From the NCBI GenBank assembly GCA_031282605.1, contig JAITDK010000194.1:1-5394 (forward strand): a stretch of DNA of 5,394 nt. The letters are read 5' to 3'. This document shows, piece by piece, positions 1 through 5,378 of the stretch. A program made the translations under genes and the position numbers. Each line of letters opens with the position of its first letter. Within the stretch, counting starts at the first letter, position 1. Under the pieces are notes generated by a model. The model was not told where the DNA came from, made no database searches, and was given only the letters and a program-made list of their open reading frames with translations. Source of the stretch: Oscillospiraceae bacterium. GTDB lineage: Bacteria > Bacillota > Clostridia > Christensenellales > Aristaeellaceae.

Positions 1-758
1 TAAGCATACTGTCGTTCGCCGACTATGAGAAGAACCCGCTGTTTAAGGACAAGCTTGTGCGCCAGGCCGTTCGCGAAGCCCTCGATCTGGACGCGATCAA
101 CAAGGCGCTGTACGGCGACGCGATGGTTACATCGATCAGCCCCATCCCCCCGGGAATGCAGTCCGGCGTGCGCGACGACTATGTCAACTATCCGTACGAT
201 CCCGACCACGCCAAGCAGCTGCTGGCCGAGGCCGGTTATCCGGACGGGATTGAAGCCACCATGCTGACATACAACGTCGTGAAGGGTTATAACCCGGCAG
301 GCGAGCAGCTGGCGGTTCAGCTGCAGGCGGAGCTGGCGAAGGTCGGCATCAAGATCAATATCGAGATCCTGCCGTGGGGCGAATTCGTTGAAAAGATGTA
401 CGCCGATCCGGTCGAGGGATATGATATTATCCTGCACGGTTGGGGCGCCGACTACTACGATACGTCCAACATCATATTCCTGTGGAGCGAAGTGGAAGCG
501 GGCGGCGGCGCGAACCATTCCGGTTACGTTGACGCCGAGTTCGAGGCTATCTTCAAGGCCGCCAAAGAATCCTCCGATTACGGTGAGGCGGGCGAGCTGT
601 ACGCGCAGGCCGCGCAGAAGATCAACGACGATATCCCGTCCATCGTAACCGGGCACGGCGTGCAGTACACCGGATATTCGCCCAAGCTGGTCAACGGCGG
701 GGAGATCCTGTTGGGCGTCGCCGGAAGCCACGTGTGGCAGCTGAAGAAGGCCGACTAA
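1..758 (+). CDS. Peptide ABC transporter substrate-binding protein, 3' part (SBP family 5), truncated at the left edge
   Basis: This is the C-terminal half of an extracellular solute-binding protein of the DppA/OppA class, which captures a peptide or similar solute outside the membrane and delivers it to the permeases encoded next. The frame is open from base 3 (bases 1-2 end an earlier codon) to TAA at 756-758, giving 251 residues; family members are usually about 500-600, so the signal peptide and N-terminal lobe lie outside the window. Visible family features, numbered within this fragment, are VRQAVREALD (19-28), SPIPPGM (46-52), the hallmark YPYDPDHAKQLLAEAGYPDG (63-82), the GWGADYYD stretch (146-153) where relatives usually read GWxADYPDP, and a closing GYSPKLVNG (224-232). 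An apparent GTG start at 57 is an internal valine codon. Isoleucine codons are mostly ATC (about 14 of 18), unlike the downstream genes, which fits high expression. Family assignment is secure; the ligand is unknown. Confidence 0.95.
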   Translation, partial: SILSFADYEKNPLFKDKLVRQAVREALDLDAINKALYGDAMVTSISPIPPGMQSGVRDDYVNYPYDPDHAKQLLAEAGYPDGIEATMLTYNVVKGYNPAGEQLAVQLQAELAKVGIKINIEILPWGEFVEKMYADPVEGYDIILHGWGADYYDTSNIIFLWSEVEAGGGANHSGYVDAEFEAIFKAAKESSDYGEAGELYAQAAQKINDDIPSIVTGHGVQYTGYSPKLVNGGEILLGVAGSHVWQLKKAD

Positions 759-804
759 GGTAGGCCGACTAAGGTAGGCCGACTAAGGAAGACTGATTAA
801 GAGG
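749..804 (+). repeat. 14-bp tandem repeat spanning the stop codon of the binding-protein gene
   Basis: Two identical units GGCCGACTAAGGTA (749-762 and 763-776) are followed by a third with one change, GGCCGACTAAGGAA (777-790), and a decayed fourth, GACTGATTAAGAGG (791-804). The first unit contains the last Ala-Asp codons and the TAA stop of the binding-protein gene, so the end of the gene has been copied downstream. Because 14 is not a multiple of 3, the copied TAAs fall in successive frames. It looks like a slippage product; no function is evident. Confidence 0.9.
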
Positions 805-805
805 C

Positions 806-833
806 TTGATAAAAGGCAAGGGTTAATTATTAG
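806..833 (+). promoter_or_regulatory. Weak candidate internal promoter before dppB
   Basis: TTGATA at 806-811 matches the sigma-A -35 consensus at five of six positions. TATTAG at 828-833 matches the -10 consensus at four of six, with a 16-bp spacer. The pair sits in the only AT-rich patch of the spacer, and a transcript from it would begin near 840 and carry the 856-888 hairpin as its leader. Chance matches of this quality are common in AT-rich DNA, so this is only a suggestion. Confidence 0.25.
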
Positions 834-855
834 GCCTGACTGAGCAATGACGACG

Positions 856-888
856 GCGTTGCTCCCTCGCGAGAGCGGGGAGCAACGC
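856..888 (+). promoter_or_regulatory. Strong intercistronic hairpin (possible attenuator or mRNA 3'-end stabiliser)
   Basis: GCGTTGCTCCC (856-866) pairs perfectly over 11 bp with GGGAGCAACGC (878-888). Inside, a T-G wobble (867/877), one unpaired base and a GC/GC pair (869-870/875-876) close a GAGA loop, which fits the GNRA type. The following bases (GTTGTTGT) are only mildly T-rich, so this is not a textbook intrinsic terminator. Hairpins between binding-protein and permease genes often protect the upstream mRNA or cause partial termination, raising binding-protein levels relative to the membrane parts; applying that here is inference. The structure itself is clear. Confidence 0.7.
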
Positions 889-930
889 GTTGTTGTATAC
901 CTCGGGCGTGTTTCCACGTTTCCGCACTGG

Positions 931-936
931 AGGAGG
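931..936 (+). promoter_or_regulatory. Shine-Dalgarno site that fixes the TTG start of dppB
   Basis: AGGAGG lies within a purine run (929-940) and ends 10 bases before TTG at 947. No ATG lies at a comparable distance, and the protein from this TTG begins MLKYIGKR, the usual form for DppB proteins. The site therefore argues against the longer reading from TTG at 890. Confidence 0.75.
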
Positions 937-946
937 GGGGATCCGT

Positions 947-1948
947 TTGCTCAAGTACATCGGCAAACGCGTGCTGATGGCCATCCCAGTGATATGGGGC
1001 ATCGTGACAATCGTCTTTATACTTATGCGCGTGTTCTCTCACAACCCCGCGTTCCTGCTCCTGGGGCAGCACGCCACCGCCGACAAGGTAGCGGAACTGA
1101 CGAAATATCTGGGACTGGATCAGCCGATATGGAAACAGTACCTGATATATCTGGGGCAGCTGCTGCGCGGCGATCTGGGCACGTCCCTGTTCACGAAGCA
1201 GCCCGTGCTGCGCGAGATTATGGAACGTATGCCCGCGACGATCGAGCTTGCGGTGTTCTCCGTGATTATGTCCTCGATCGTCGGCGTGATACTGGGTATC
1301 GTCTGCGCGGTGAAGCAGAACAGCGCGCTGGATAGATTAATGCAGGTGACGGGGCTGACGGGCATATCGCTGCCGCGCTTCTGGCTGGGACTGATACTGA
1401 TTATCTGGCTGGCGGTTCGCGCGAAGCTGCTGCCCGTATCCGGGCGGTTCGATTTTATGAACCAGCCGAAAAATATTACGGGATTCATGCTGATCGACAG
1501 CGCGCTGACGGGTAACTGGAAGGCGTTCGGCAGTACGATGAGGTATATGTTCCTGCCGGCGCTGACCATCGCCGTTGCATCTATCGGCTCGTTTATGCGA
1601 TACACCCGCTCGACGATGCTGGAGGTGATACGCCAGGATTATATCAGGACGGCGCGCGCGAAGGGCGTTCCGGAGCCGCGCGTGGTATCCAGGCACGCGC
1701 TGAAGAACGCGCTGATCCCCGTGGTGACGATCATCGGCATGGAGCTGGGCGGGCTGTTCTCCGGATCGGTGCTGACGGAGACGATATTCGCGTGGCCGGG
1801 CGTGGGACAGTATATCGTAAACGGCATCAACAATTCGGATTACGCGGTTGTGCAAAGCGGCTGTATGCTGGTGGCCGTTATATCGGTGTTTATGAATCTG
1901 GCGGTGGACGTGCTGTACGGATACCTTGACCCGCGTATTCGGTATTAA
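947..1948 (+). CDS. dppB: Peptide ABC transporter permease, DppB/OppB type
   Basis: An inner-membrane permease that forms one half of the translocation channel, 333 residues from the chosen TTG start (family usually about 300-340). Six hydrophobic segments are visible at about residues 9-29, 99-123, 137-157, 199-218, 257-275 and 303-325, with the long loop after the first segment typical of DppB. Family signatures include the RGDLGTS stretch (74-80), the ATIELA entry to the second segment (97-102), the EAA loop that docks on the ATPase (about 234-258, with ARAKG at 236-240 and ALKNALIP at 251-258), the E-x-F-WPGVG motif (279-287) and the closing DPRIRY (328-333). Reading from TTG at 890 would add 19 residues of non-family character and run through the ribosome-binding site. 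dppC follows after 15 bp. The symbol denotes the family; oppB would be equally defensible because the substrate is unknown. Confidence 0.95.
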   Translation: MLKYIGKRVLMAIPVIWGIVTIVFILMRVFSHNPAFLLLGQHATADKVAELTKYLGLDQPIWKQYLIYLGQLLRGDLGTSLFTKQPVLREIMERMPATIELAVFSVIMSSIVGVILGIVCAVKQNSALDRLMQVTGLTGISLPRFWLGLILIIWLAVRAKLLPVSGRFDFMNQPKNITGFMLIDSALTGNWKAFGSTMRYMFLPALTIAVASIGSFMRYTRSTMLEVIRQDYIRTARAKGVPEPRVVSRHALKNALIPVVTIIGMELGGLFSGSVLTETIFAWPGVGQYIVNGINNSDYAVVQSGCMLVAVISVFMNLAVDVLYGYLDPRIRY

Positions 1949-1963
1949 GGGGGCGGAGCGATT

Positions 1964-2899
1964 ATGGACAGGATGGAACCGAAGGCGAACATCGATGATC
2001 CTAAGGAATGGGACGCCTGGATGGAATTCGACGATCCCCCCGCGACTGACGCCGCGCCGCCGTCGTCGCTGTGGCGGGACGCGCTTAAGCGCTTCCTGAA
2101 GAACAAGACCGCCGTGGCCGCGCTGGCGATGCTGGTGCTCATGGTGGCGTGCGCGCTGTTTGCCAACGTGCTGACGCCGTACGGGCCATACGACACCGAG
2201 TTGTCGCAGGTAAAGGTTGGCCCCGGATCGGGGCATCTGCTGGGCAGCGATGAGAACGGGCGTGATATTCTCACGCGTATCCTGTTCGGCGCGCGTATAT
2301 CCCTGACCGTAGGGTTTATATCAGTTATGATTTCCACTATAATCGGCTCGATCATAGGGCTGGTGTCGTCGTATTACGGGGGATGGGCGGATATCATACT
2401 CAGTCGCGTGATGGAGATGATCGCGGCGTTCCCCAGTATCCTGCTGGCCATCATATTTATGTCCATATTCGGGAGGGGCATCCAGAACGCCGTCGTGGCG
2501 ATCGCGATAGTATCGATACCGGGCGCGGCGCGGTTGATCCGATCGGTCTCGCTGTCGGTGAAGGAGAACGACTATATCACCTCCGCGCGCGCTATAGGCT
2601 GCGGTTCGGCGCGCATCATGCTGAGGCATATGCTGCCAAACATACTGGCCCCGATTATCGTCAACGCGACGATGTCCGTGTCCGGCGCGATACTGTCGCT
2701 GGCCTCGCTGGGGTTTTTGGGACTGGGCGTGCAGCCGCCGACCGCGGAGTGGGGGTACATGCTGTCCTCCGGCAGGAACTATATCTTCTCGGCGTCGCAC
2801 ATCATCACGTTTCCGGGTATCGCTATCGCGCTGACCGTGCTGTCGTTCAACCTGTTGGGCGACGGACTGCGCGACGCGCTAGACCCGAGACTCAAATAA
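1964..2899 (+). CDS. dppC: Peptide ABC transporter permease, DppC/OppC type
   Basis: The partner inner-membrane permease, 311 residues, a usual length. An acidic, proline-rich cytoplasmic tail (1-36) leads into RDALKRFLKNKTA and the first membrane helix (about 50-70). HLLGSDENGRDILTRILFGA (91-110) is the family hallmark after that helix. Further helices lie at about 115-136, 153-170, 174-190, 227-247 and 280-298. The EAA loop is at about 206-227 (SARAIG at 207-212, HMLPNI at 222-227). LGFLGLGVQPPTAEWG (249-264) and the closing LGDGLRDALDPRLK (298-311) are diagnostic of DppC. The ATG start has GGAG at 1955-1958, five bases upstream, within a purine-rich run starting at the dppB stop codon. A second in-frame ATG three codons on (1973) is less well placed. 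It should pair with DppB to form the pore; substrate is not determined. Confidence 0.95.
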   Translation: MDRMEPKANIDDPKEWDAWMEFDDPPATDAAPPSSLWRDALKRFLKNKTAVAALAMLVLMVACALFANVLTPYGPYDTELSQVKVGPGSGHLLGSDENGRDILTRILFGARISLTVGFISVMISTIIGSIIGLVSSYYGGWADIILSRVMEMIAAFPSILLAIIFMSIFGRGIQNAVVAIAIVSIPGAARLIRSVSLSVKENDYITSARAIGCGSARIMLRHMLPNILAPIIVNATMSVSGAILSLASLGFLGLGVQPPTAEWGYMLSSGRNYIFSASHIITFPGIAIALTVLSFNLLGDGLRDALDPRLK

Positions 2900-2906
2900 G
2901 GGGGTG
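2898..2906 (+). promoter_or_regulatory. Shine-Dalgarno site of dppD overlapping the dppC stop codon
   Basis: AAGGGGGTG starts inside the TAA stop of dppC and differs at one base from AAGGAGGTG, the full complement of the 16S rRNA 3' end. The purine core ends seven bases before the ATG at 2912. The overlap with the stop codon favours translational coupling of dppC and dppD (inference). Confidence 0.75.
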
Positions 2907-2911
2907 CGAGG

Positions 2912-3895
2912 ATGGGCGTATTGCTGGAAGTAAACGACCTGGTCACGCAGTTCCGGGTGGATAAGCGCGTGATGATCAACGCCGCGAACCACGTCAGCTT
3001 CACGCTGGACGAGGGCGAGACGCTAGCAATCGTGGGCGAGAGCGGGAGCGGCAAGTCGGTTACGGCGCTGTCCGTGATGGGGCTGGTGCCCAACCCGCCG
3101 GGGCATATCGAGCAGGGCGAGATATTCTTCCGGGGGGTGAACCTGCTGAAGCTCGGCTCACGTAAGATGCGCGAGATACGCGGCAATAGCATCGGTATGA
3201 TATTTCAGGAACCGATGACGTCCCTCAACCCGGTGTTTACGGTGGGCGCGCAGATTACGGAAGCGATCCGCGTGCACAACAAAGTAAGCAAGAGCGAGGC
3301 GCGCGACCGAGCGATCGAACTGCTAAAACAGGTGGAGATCCCCGATCCCCAGCGGCGCATGAAGACATACCCTCACCAGATGTCCGGCGGTATGCGCCAG
3401 CGCGTAATGATCTGCATGGCGCTGGCGTCCAACCCCAACCTGCTGATCGCGGACGAACCTACAACTGCGCTGGACGTGACGATACAGGCGCAGATACTGG
3501 AACTGATACGCGGTATCGCCCGAGATCGCGACACCGCGGTGCTGTTCATCACACACGATTTAGGAGTGGTGGCGGATATAGCGCAGCGCGCTATCGTGAT
3601 GTATGCGGGCAGCGTAGTAGAGATGGGTCATGTGCGCGACCTGTTCAGCGACCCGCTGCATCCCTATACGCGCGGTCTGCTGCAGGCCATACCCAAACTG
3701 GCGACGCCGCGCGGCAAGCCGCTGTACACGATACCGGGCATCGTGCCCGATCTGTCGCGCCTGCCGGAGGGCTGCGCGTTCGTGACGCGCTGCCCGATGC
3801 GTCAGCCGCGCTGCCGCAAGGAGCGGCCTAAGCTTAGGACGATGCCGGGCGGAAGGCAGACCCGCTGCTTCCTGGCGGAAGGAGGCGCGGTATGA
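2912..3895 (+). CDS. dppD: Peptide ABC transporter ATP-binding protein, DppD/OppD type, with C-terminal cysteine cluster
   Basis: One of two cytoplasmic ATPases that power uptake through the DppB-DppC channel, 327 residues. All nucleotide-binding motifs are intact: Walker A GESGSGKS (42-49), Q-loop Gln99 in IFQEPMTSLNP, signature MSGGMRQR (157-164), Walker B LLIADEP with catalytic Glu182, D-loop TALD (186-189 region) and H-loop His215 in FITHDLGVV. After LHPYTRGLLQAIP (249-261) comes the oligopeptide-transporter C-terminal domain, with cysteines at 288, 294, 301 and 319. Relatives with this arrangement have been shown to hold a 4Fe-4S cluster; its presence here is inferred from the cysteines. 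The start is set by a near-perfect ribosome-binding site. The gene overlaps dppF by 4 bp. The signature has Met in place of the usual Gln after SGG, a known variant in DppD proteins and not a defect. Confidence 0.96.
   Translation: MGVLLEVNDLVTQFRVDKRVMINAANHVSFTLDEGETLAIVGESGSGKSVTALSVMGLVPNPPGHIEQGEIFFRGVNLLKLGSRKMREIRGNSIGMIFQEPMTSLNPVFTVGAQITEAIRVHNKVSKSEARDRAIELLKQVEIPDPQRRMKTYPHQMSGGMRQRVMICMALASNPNLLIADEPTTALDVTIQAQILELIRGIARDRDTAVLFITHDLGVVADIAQRAIVMYAGSVVEMGHVRDLFSDPLHPYTRGLLQAIPKLATPRGKPLYTIPGIVPDLSRLPEGCAFVTRCPMRQPRCRKERPKLRTMPGGRQTRCFLAEGGAV
3879..3885 (+). promoter_or_regulatory. Shine-Dalgarno site of dppF inside the end of dppD
   Basis: AAGGAGG is a consensus site ending six bases before the ATG at 3892. 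It lies within the last codons of dppD, so ribosomes finishing dppD stop on the next start (ATGA overlap at 3892-3895). It favours ATG 3892 over the in-frame ATG at 3898. Confidence 0.85.
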
Positions 3896-4899
3896 GCATG
3901 AGCGATATGGGTAATGCGAATTCGCAGGTAAGGAGTGGCGAGCCGCTCTACGAGGTTCGCAATCTTACGAAGGTCTTCGCCACGCGATCCAGCGCTATAG
4001 GCGGGAAGCCGCTGATCGTGCGCGCGGTAAACGACGTGACGTTCGATATCAAGCATGGCGAGGTGCTGGGGCTGGTGGGTGAATCCGGCTGCGGCAAGAC
4101 CACGACGGGGAGGTTGCTGATACGGCTGCTGGATCCCACGTCGGGGAGCATCGTGTATGGAGGGCAGGATATCGCGGCCATATCGCCCAGGCAGATGCGC
4201 GCGCTGCGCAAGGACATGCAGATCATATTCCAGGATCCGTTCTCCTCGCTCAACCCGCGCATGACATGCATGGATATTATCGCGGAGCCGCTGATACTGC
4301 ATACGAAGATGTCGCGGGTCGAGCGGCGCGAGAAGGCGTACGAGCTGCTGCGTTACGTAGGGCTGCCGCGCGAATACGCGCTTCGGTTTCCGCATGAATT
4401 CTCCGGGGGGCAGCGGCAGAGGATAGGGATCGCGCGGGCGCTATCCATAGATCCGAAATTCATTGTATGCGACGAGCCGGTCTCCGCGCTGGATGTATCA
4501 GTGCAGTCGCAGGTGCTGAACCTGATACAGAAACTGCGGCAGGATCGGCAGCTGACGCTATTGTTTATCGCGCATGGGTTGAACGTAGTTAAGTATATAT
4601 CCGATAGAGTGGGCGTGATGTATCTGGGGTCGCTGCTGGAGCTGGCGGATTCAGACGCGATTTACGCGAAACCGTTGCATCCATACACGCAGTCGCTGAT
4701 ATCCGCAATACCGGATGTGGATGGTATGGGGGGACGCGGGCGCGCGCTGCTTCAAGGGGAGATACCCTCGCCGACCAACATGCCGTCCGGCTGTCCGTTT
4801 CATACGCGGTGCTCAAGGAAGCAGGAACTATGCGAGAGTGAGAAGCCGAAACTGCGCGAAGTAGAGGCGGGGCATAGCGTGGCGTGTCACTTGGTGTGA
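3892..4899 (+). CDS. dppF: Peptide ABC transporter ATP-binding protein, DppF/OppF type, with C-terminal cysteine cluster
   Basis: The second cytoplasmic ATPase, 335 residues, expected to form a heterodimer with the DppD-type subunit. Walker A is GESGCGKT (63-70), the Q-loop Gln114 sits in IIFQDPFSSLNPR typical of OppF/DppF, the signature is FSGGQRQR (170-177), Walker B is FIVCDEP with Glu195, the D-loop is SALD (198-201) and the H-loop histidine is His228. The residue after that histidine is Gly229 (IAHGLNVV), where relatives almost always have Asp. The C-terminal domain after LHPYTQSLISAIP (262-274) carries Cys301, Cys307, Cys314 and Cys332, the same spacing as in the upstream ATPase, suggesting a second 4Fe-4S site. 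The first 17 residues are polar and unconserved in appearance. ATA is a frequent isoleucine codon. It is the last gene of the visible operon; a repeat region begins within ten bases of its stop. Confidence 0.96.
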   Translation: MSMSDMGNANSQVRSGEPLYEVRNLTKVFATRSSAIGGKPLIVRAVNDVTFDIKHGEVLGLVGESGCGKTTTGRLLIRLLDPTSGSIVYGGQDIAAISPRQMRALRKDMQIIFQDPFSSLNPRMTCMDIIAEPLILHTKMSRVERREKAYELLRYVGLPREYALRFPHEFSGGQRQRIGIARALSIDPKFIVCDEPVSALDVSVQSQVLNLIQKLRQDRQLTLLFIAHGLNVVKYISDRVGVMYLGSLLELADSDAIYAKPLHPYTQSLISAIPDVDGMGGRGRALLQGEIPSPTNMPSGCPFHTRCSRKQELCESEKPKLREVEAGHSVACHLV

Positions 4900-4907
4900 T
4901 GGGGAAT

Positions 4908-4932
4908 CGGTTGCGTCACGGGACAGACTATC
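4908..4932 (+). repeat. Partial third copy of the downstream repeat (module B fragment)
   Basis: CGGTTGCG followed by a diverged stretch and AGACTATC resembles the start of the inner module found at 5013-5037 and 5236-5260 (GGTTGCGCTACGAGATAGACTATCC), with several substitutions. Where those copies continue into CCAGGTA, this one runs directly into the start of unit 1. It looks like an older, internally deleted unit next to the dppF stop codon. Confidence 0.55.
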
Positions 4933-4960
4933 GGGAAGGGGACTGACGTCCCCCTCCCGA
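4931..4960 (+). terminator. Hairpin after dppF, possible operon terminator carried by repeat unit 1
   Basis: TCGGGAAGGGGAC (4931-4943) pairs with GTCCCCCTCCCGA (4948-4960) around a TGAC loop, with a single A-C mismatch in 13 bp. It is the first strong hairpin after the dppF stop, 31 bp away. No T-run follows, so it is not a classical intrinsic terminator; it may act as a 3'-end stabiliser or just be part of the repeat, since the same hairpin recurs at 5161-5190. Confidence 0.4.
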
Positions 4961-4975
4961 CCTCCCCTGGGGCTT

Positions 4976-5015
4976 GGAACGAAGGAACGGGGAAACGCGG
5001 GAACGTAGGAACGGG
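4976..5015 (+). repeat. 8-bp tandem repeat (GGAACGNN), five units
   Basis: Five consecutive 8-bp units read GGAACGAA, GGAACGGG, GAAACGCG, GGAACGTA and GGAACGGG. The matching place in unit 2 (5206-5236) holds only three good units and a degenerate fourth, which accounts for the 7-nt length difference between the two long repeats. Confidence 0.8.
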
Positions 5016-5160
5016 TTGCGCTACGAGATAGACTATCCAGGTAAAACCGGCGATCCGAAGCCGGTAGAATTTGTATCACGATGGTCCAGGCGAAGCCTGG
5101 TCGGGATTCGAAAGGGCGGATAGCCCTTCGCAGGGTCTGGGACGCGGCGCATCCGCGCCT

Positions 5161-5366
5161 TCGGGAAGGGGACTGACGTCCCCCTCCCGACCTCCCCCGG
5201 GGCTTGGAACGAAGGAACGAGGGAACGGGGGGAACCGGTTGCGCTACGAGATAGACTATCCAGGTACAACCGGCGATCCGAAGCCGGTAGATTGTGTATC
5301 ACGATGGTCCAGGCGAAGCCTGGTCAGGTTTCGAAAGGGCGGATAGCCCTTCGCAGGGTCTGGGAC
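5161..5366 (+). repeat. Long hairpin-rich intergenic repeat, unit 2
   Basis: Second copy of the unit at 4931, with the same modules in the same order: the 13-bp hairpin (5161-5190), a shortened 8-bp repeat (5206-5236), the ACCGGC/GCCGGT hairpin (5269-5288), the CCAGGC/GCCTGG hairpin (5309-5323) and the AAGGGC/GCCCTT hairpin (5335-5351). All of these stem arms are identical to unit 1; the few substitutions lie between them. Similarity to unit 1 stops after CTGGGAC at 5366, where this copy continues into a further hairpin. Confidence 0.9.
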
Positions 5367-5378
5367 AGAGTCCCAGGC
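5358..5378 (+). other. Hairpin at the 3' boundary of repeat unit 2
   Basis: GTCTGGGAC (5358-5366) pairs with GTCCCAGGC (5370-5378) through nine positions including one T-G wobble, around an AGA loop. The 5' arm is shared with unit 1, but the 3' arm is present only here, so unit 1 probably lost the 3' half of this hairpin where unit 2 joins it. The final 16 bases of the window are otherwise featureless. Confidence 0.6.

Larger units (their letters stand above)
4931..5143 (+). repeat. Long hairpin-rich intergenic repeat, unit 1
   Basis: First of two near-identical units whose starts lie 230 bp apart; the match to unit 2 holds from 4931 to 5143. Apart from a 7-nt length difference in an internal short repeat, only about six substitutions separate them. 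In order it holds a 13-bp hairpin with one mismatch (4931-4960), an 8-bp tandem repeat (4976-5015), a hairpin with arms ACCGGC/GCCGGT (5046-5065), one with arms CCAGGC/GCCTGG around GAA (5086-5100) and one with arms AAGGGC/GCCCTT (5112-5128). No convincing gene lies within: the short open frames differ between copies by amino-acid changes and length. The 17 bases joining it to unit 2 (5144-5160) hold a small GGCGC/GCGCC hairpin of their own. Confidence 0.9.

Noticed and set aside
847..1335. A 162-codon + strand frame overlapping the start of dppB
   Set aside because: It overlaps dppB in another frame, runs through the hairpin and the dppB ribosome-binding site, and shows no family features.
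1337..2236. A 299-codon open frame on the minus strand across dppB and dppC
   Set aside because: It lies antisense to two well-conserved permease genes. Its product is rich in Arg, His and Gln with no recognisable domain, which is typical of a shadow frame in GC-rich DNA.
5103..5128. A tRNA T-arm-like string (GGATTCGAA) in the repeat
   Set aside because: No acceptor, D or anticodon arms can be placed around it, and the second copy changes the string to GGTTTCGAA without a compensating partner.
4828..5302. Two related minus-strand open frames (4828-5079 and 5033-5302) sharing an N-terminal stretch, as if paralogous small proteins
   Set aside because: The likeness comes from the duplicated non-coding repeat. 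The frames are Arg/Ser/Pro-rich, diverge after the shared part and have no convincing ribosome-binding site.
5071..5346. A + strand frame in the repeats containing a protein-like stretch (RYEIDYPGTTGDPKPVD)
   Set aside because: The equivalent stretch in unit 1 has a different onward frame, and most of the substitutions between copies change amino acids. This is not the pattern of a conserved coding sequence.
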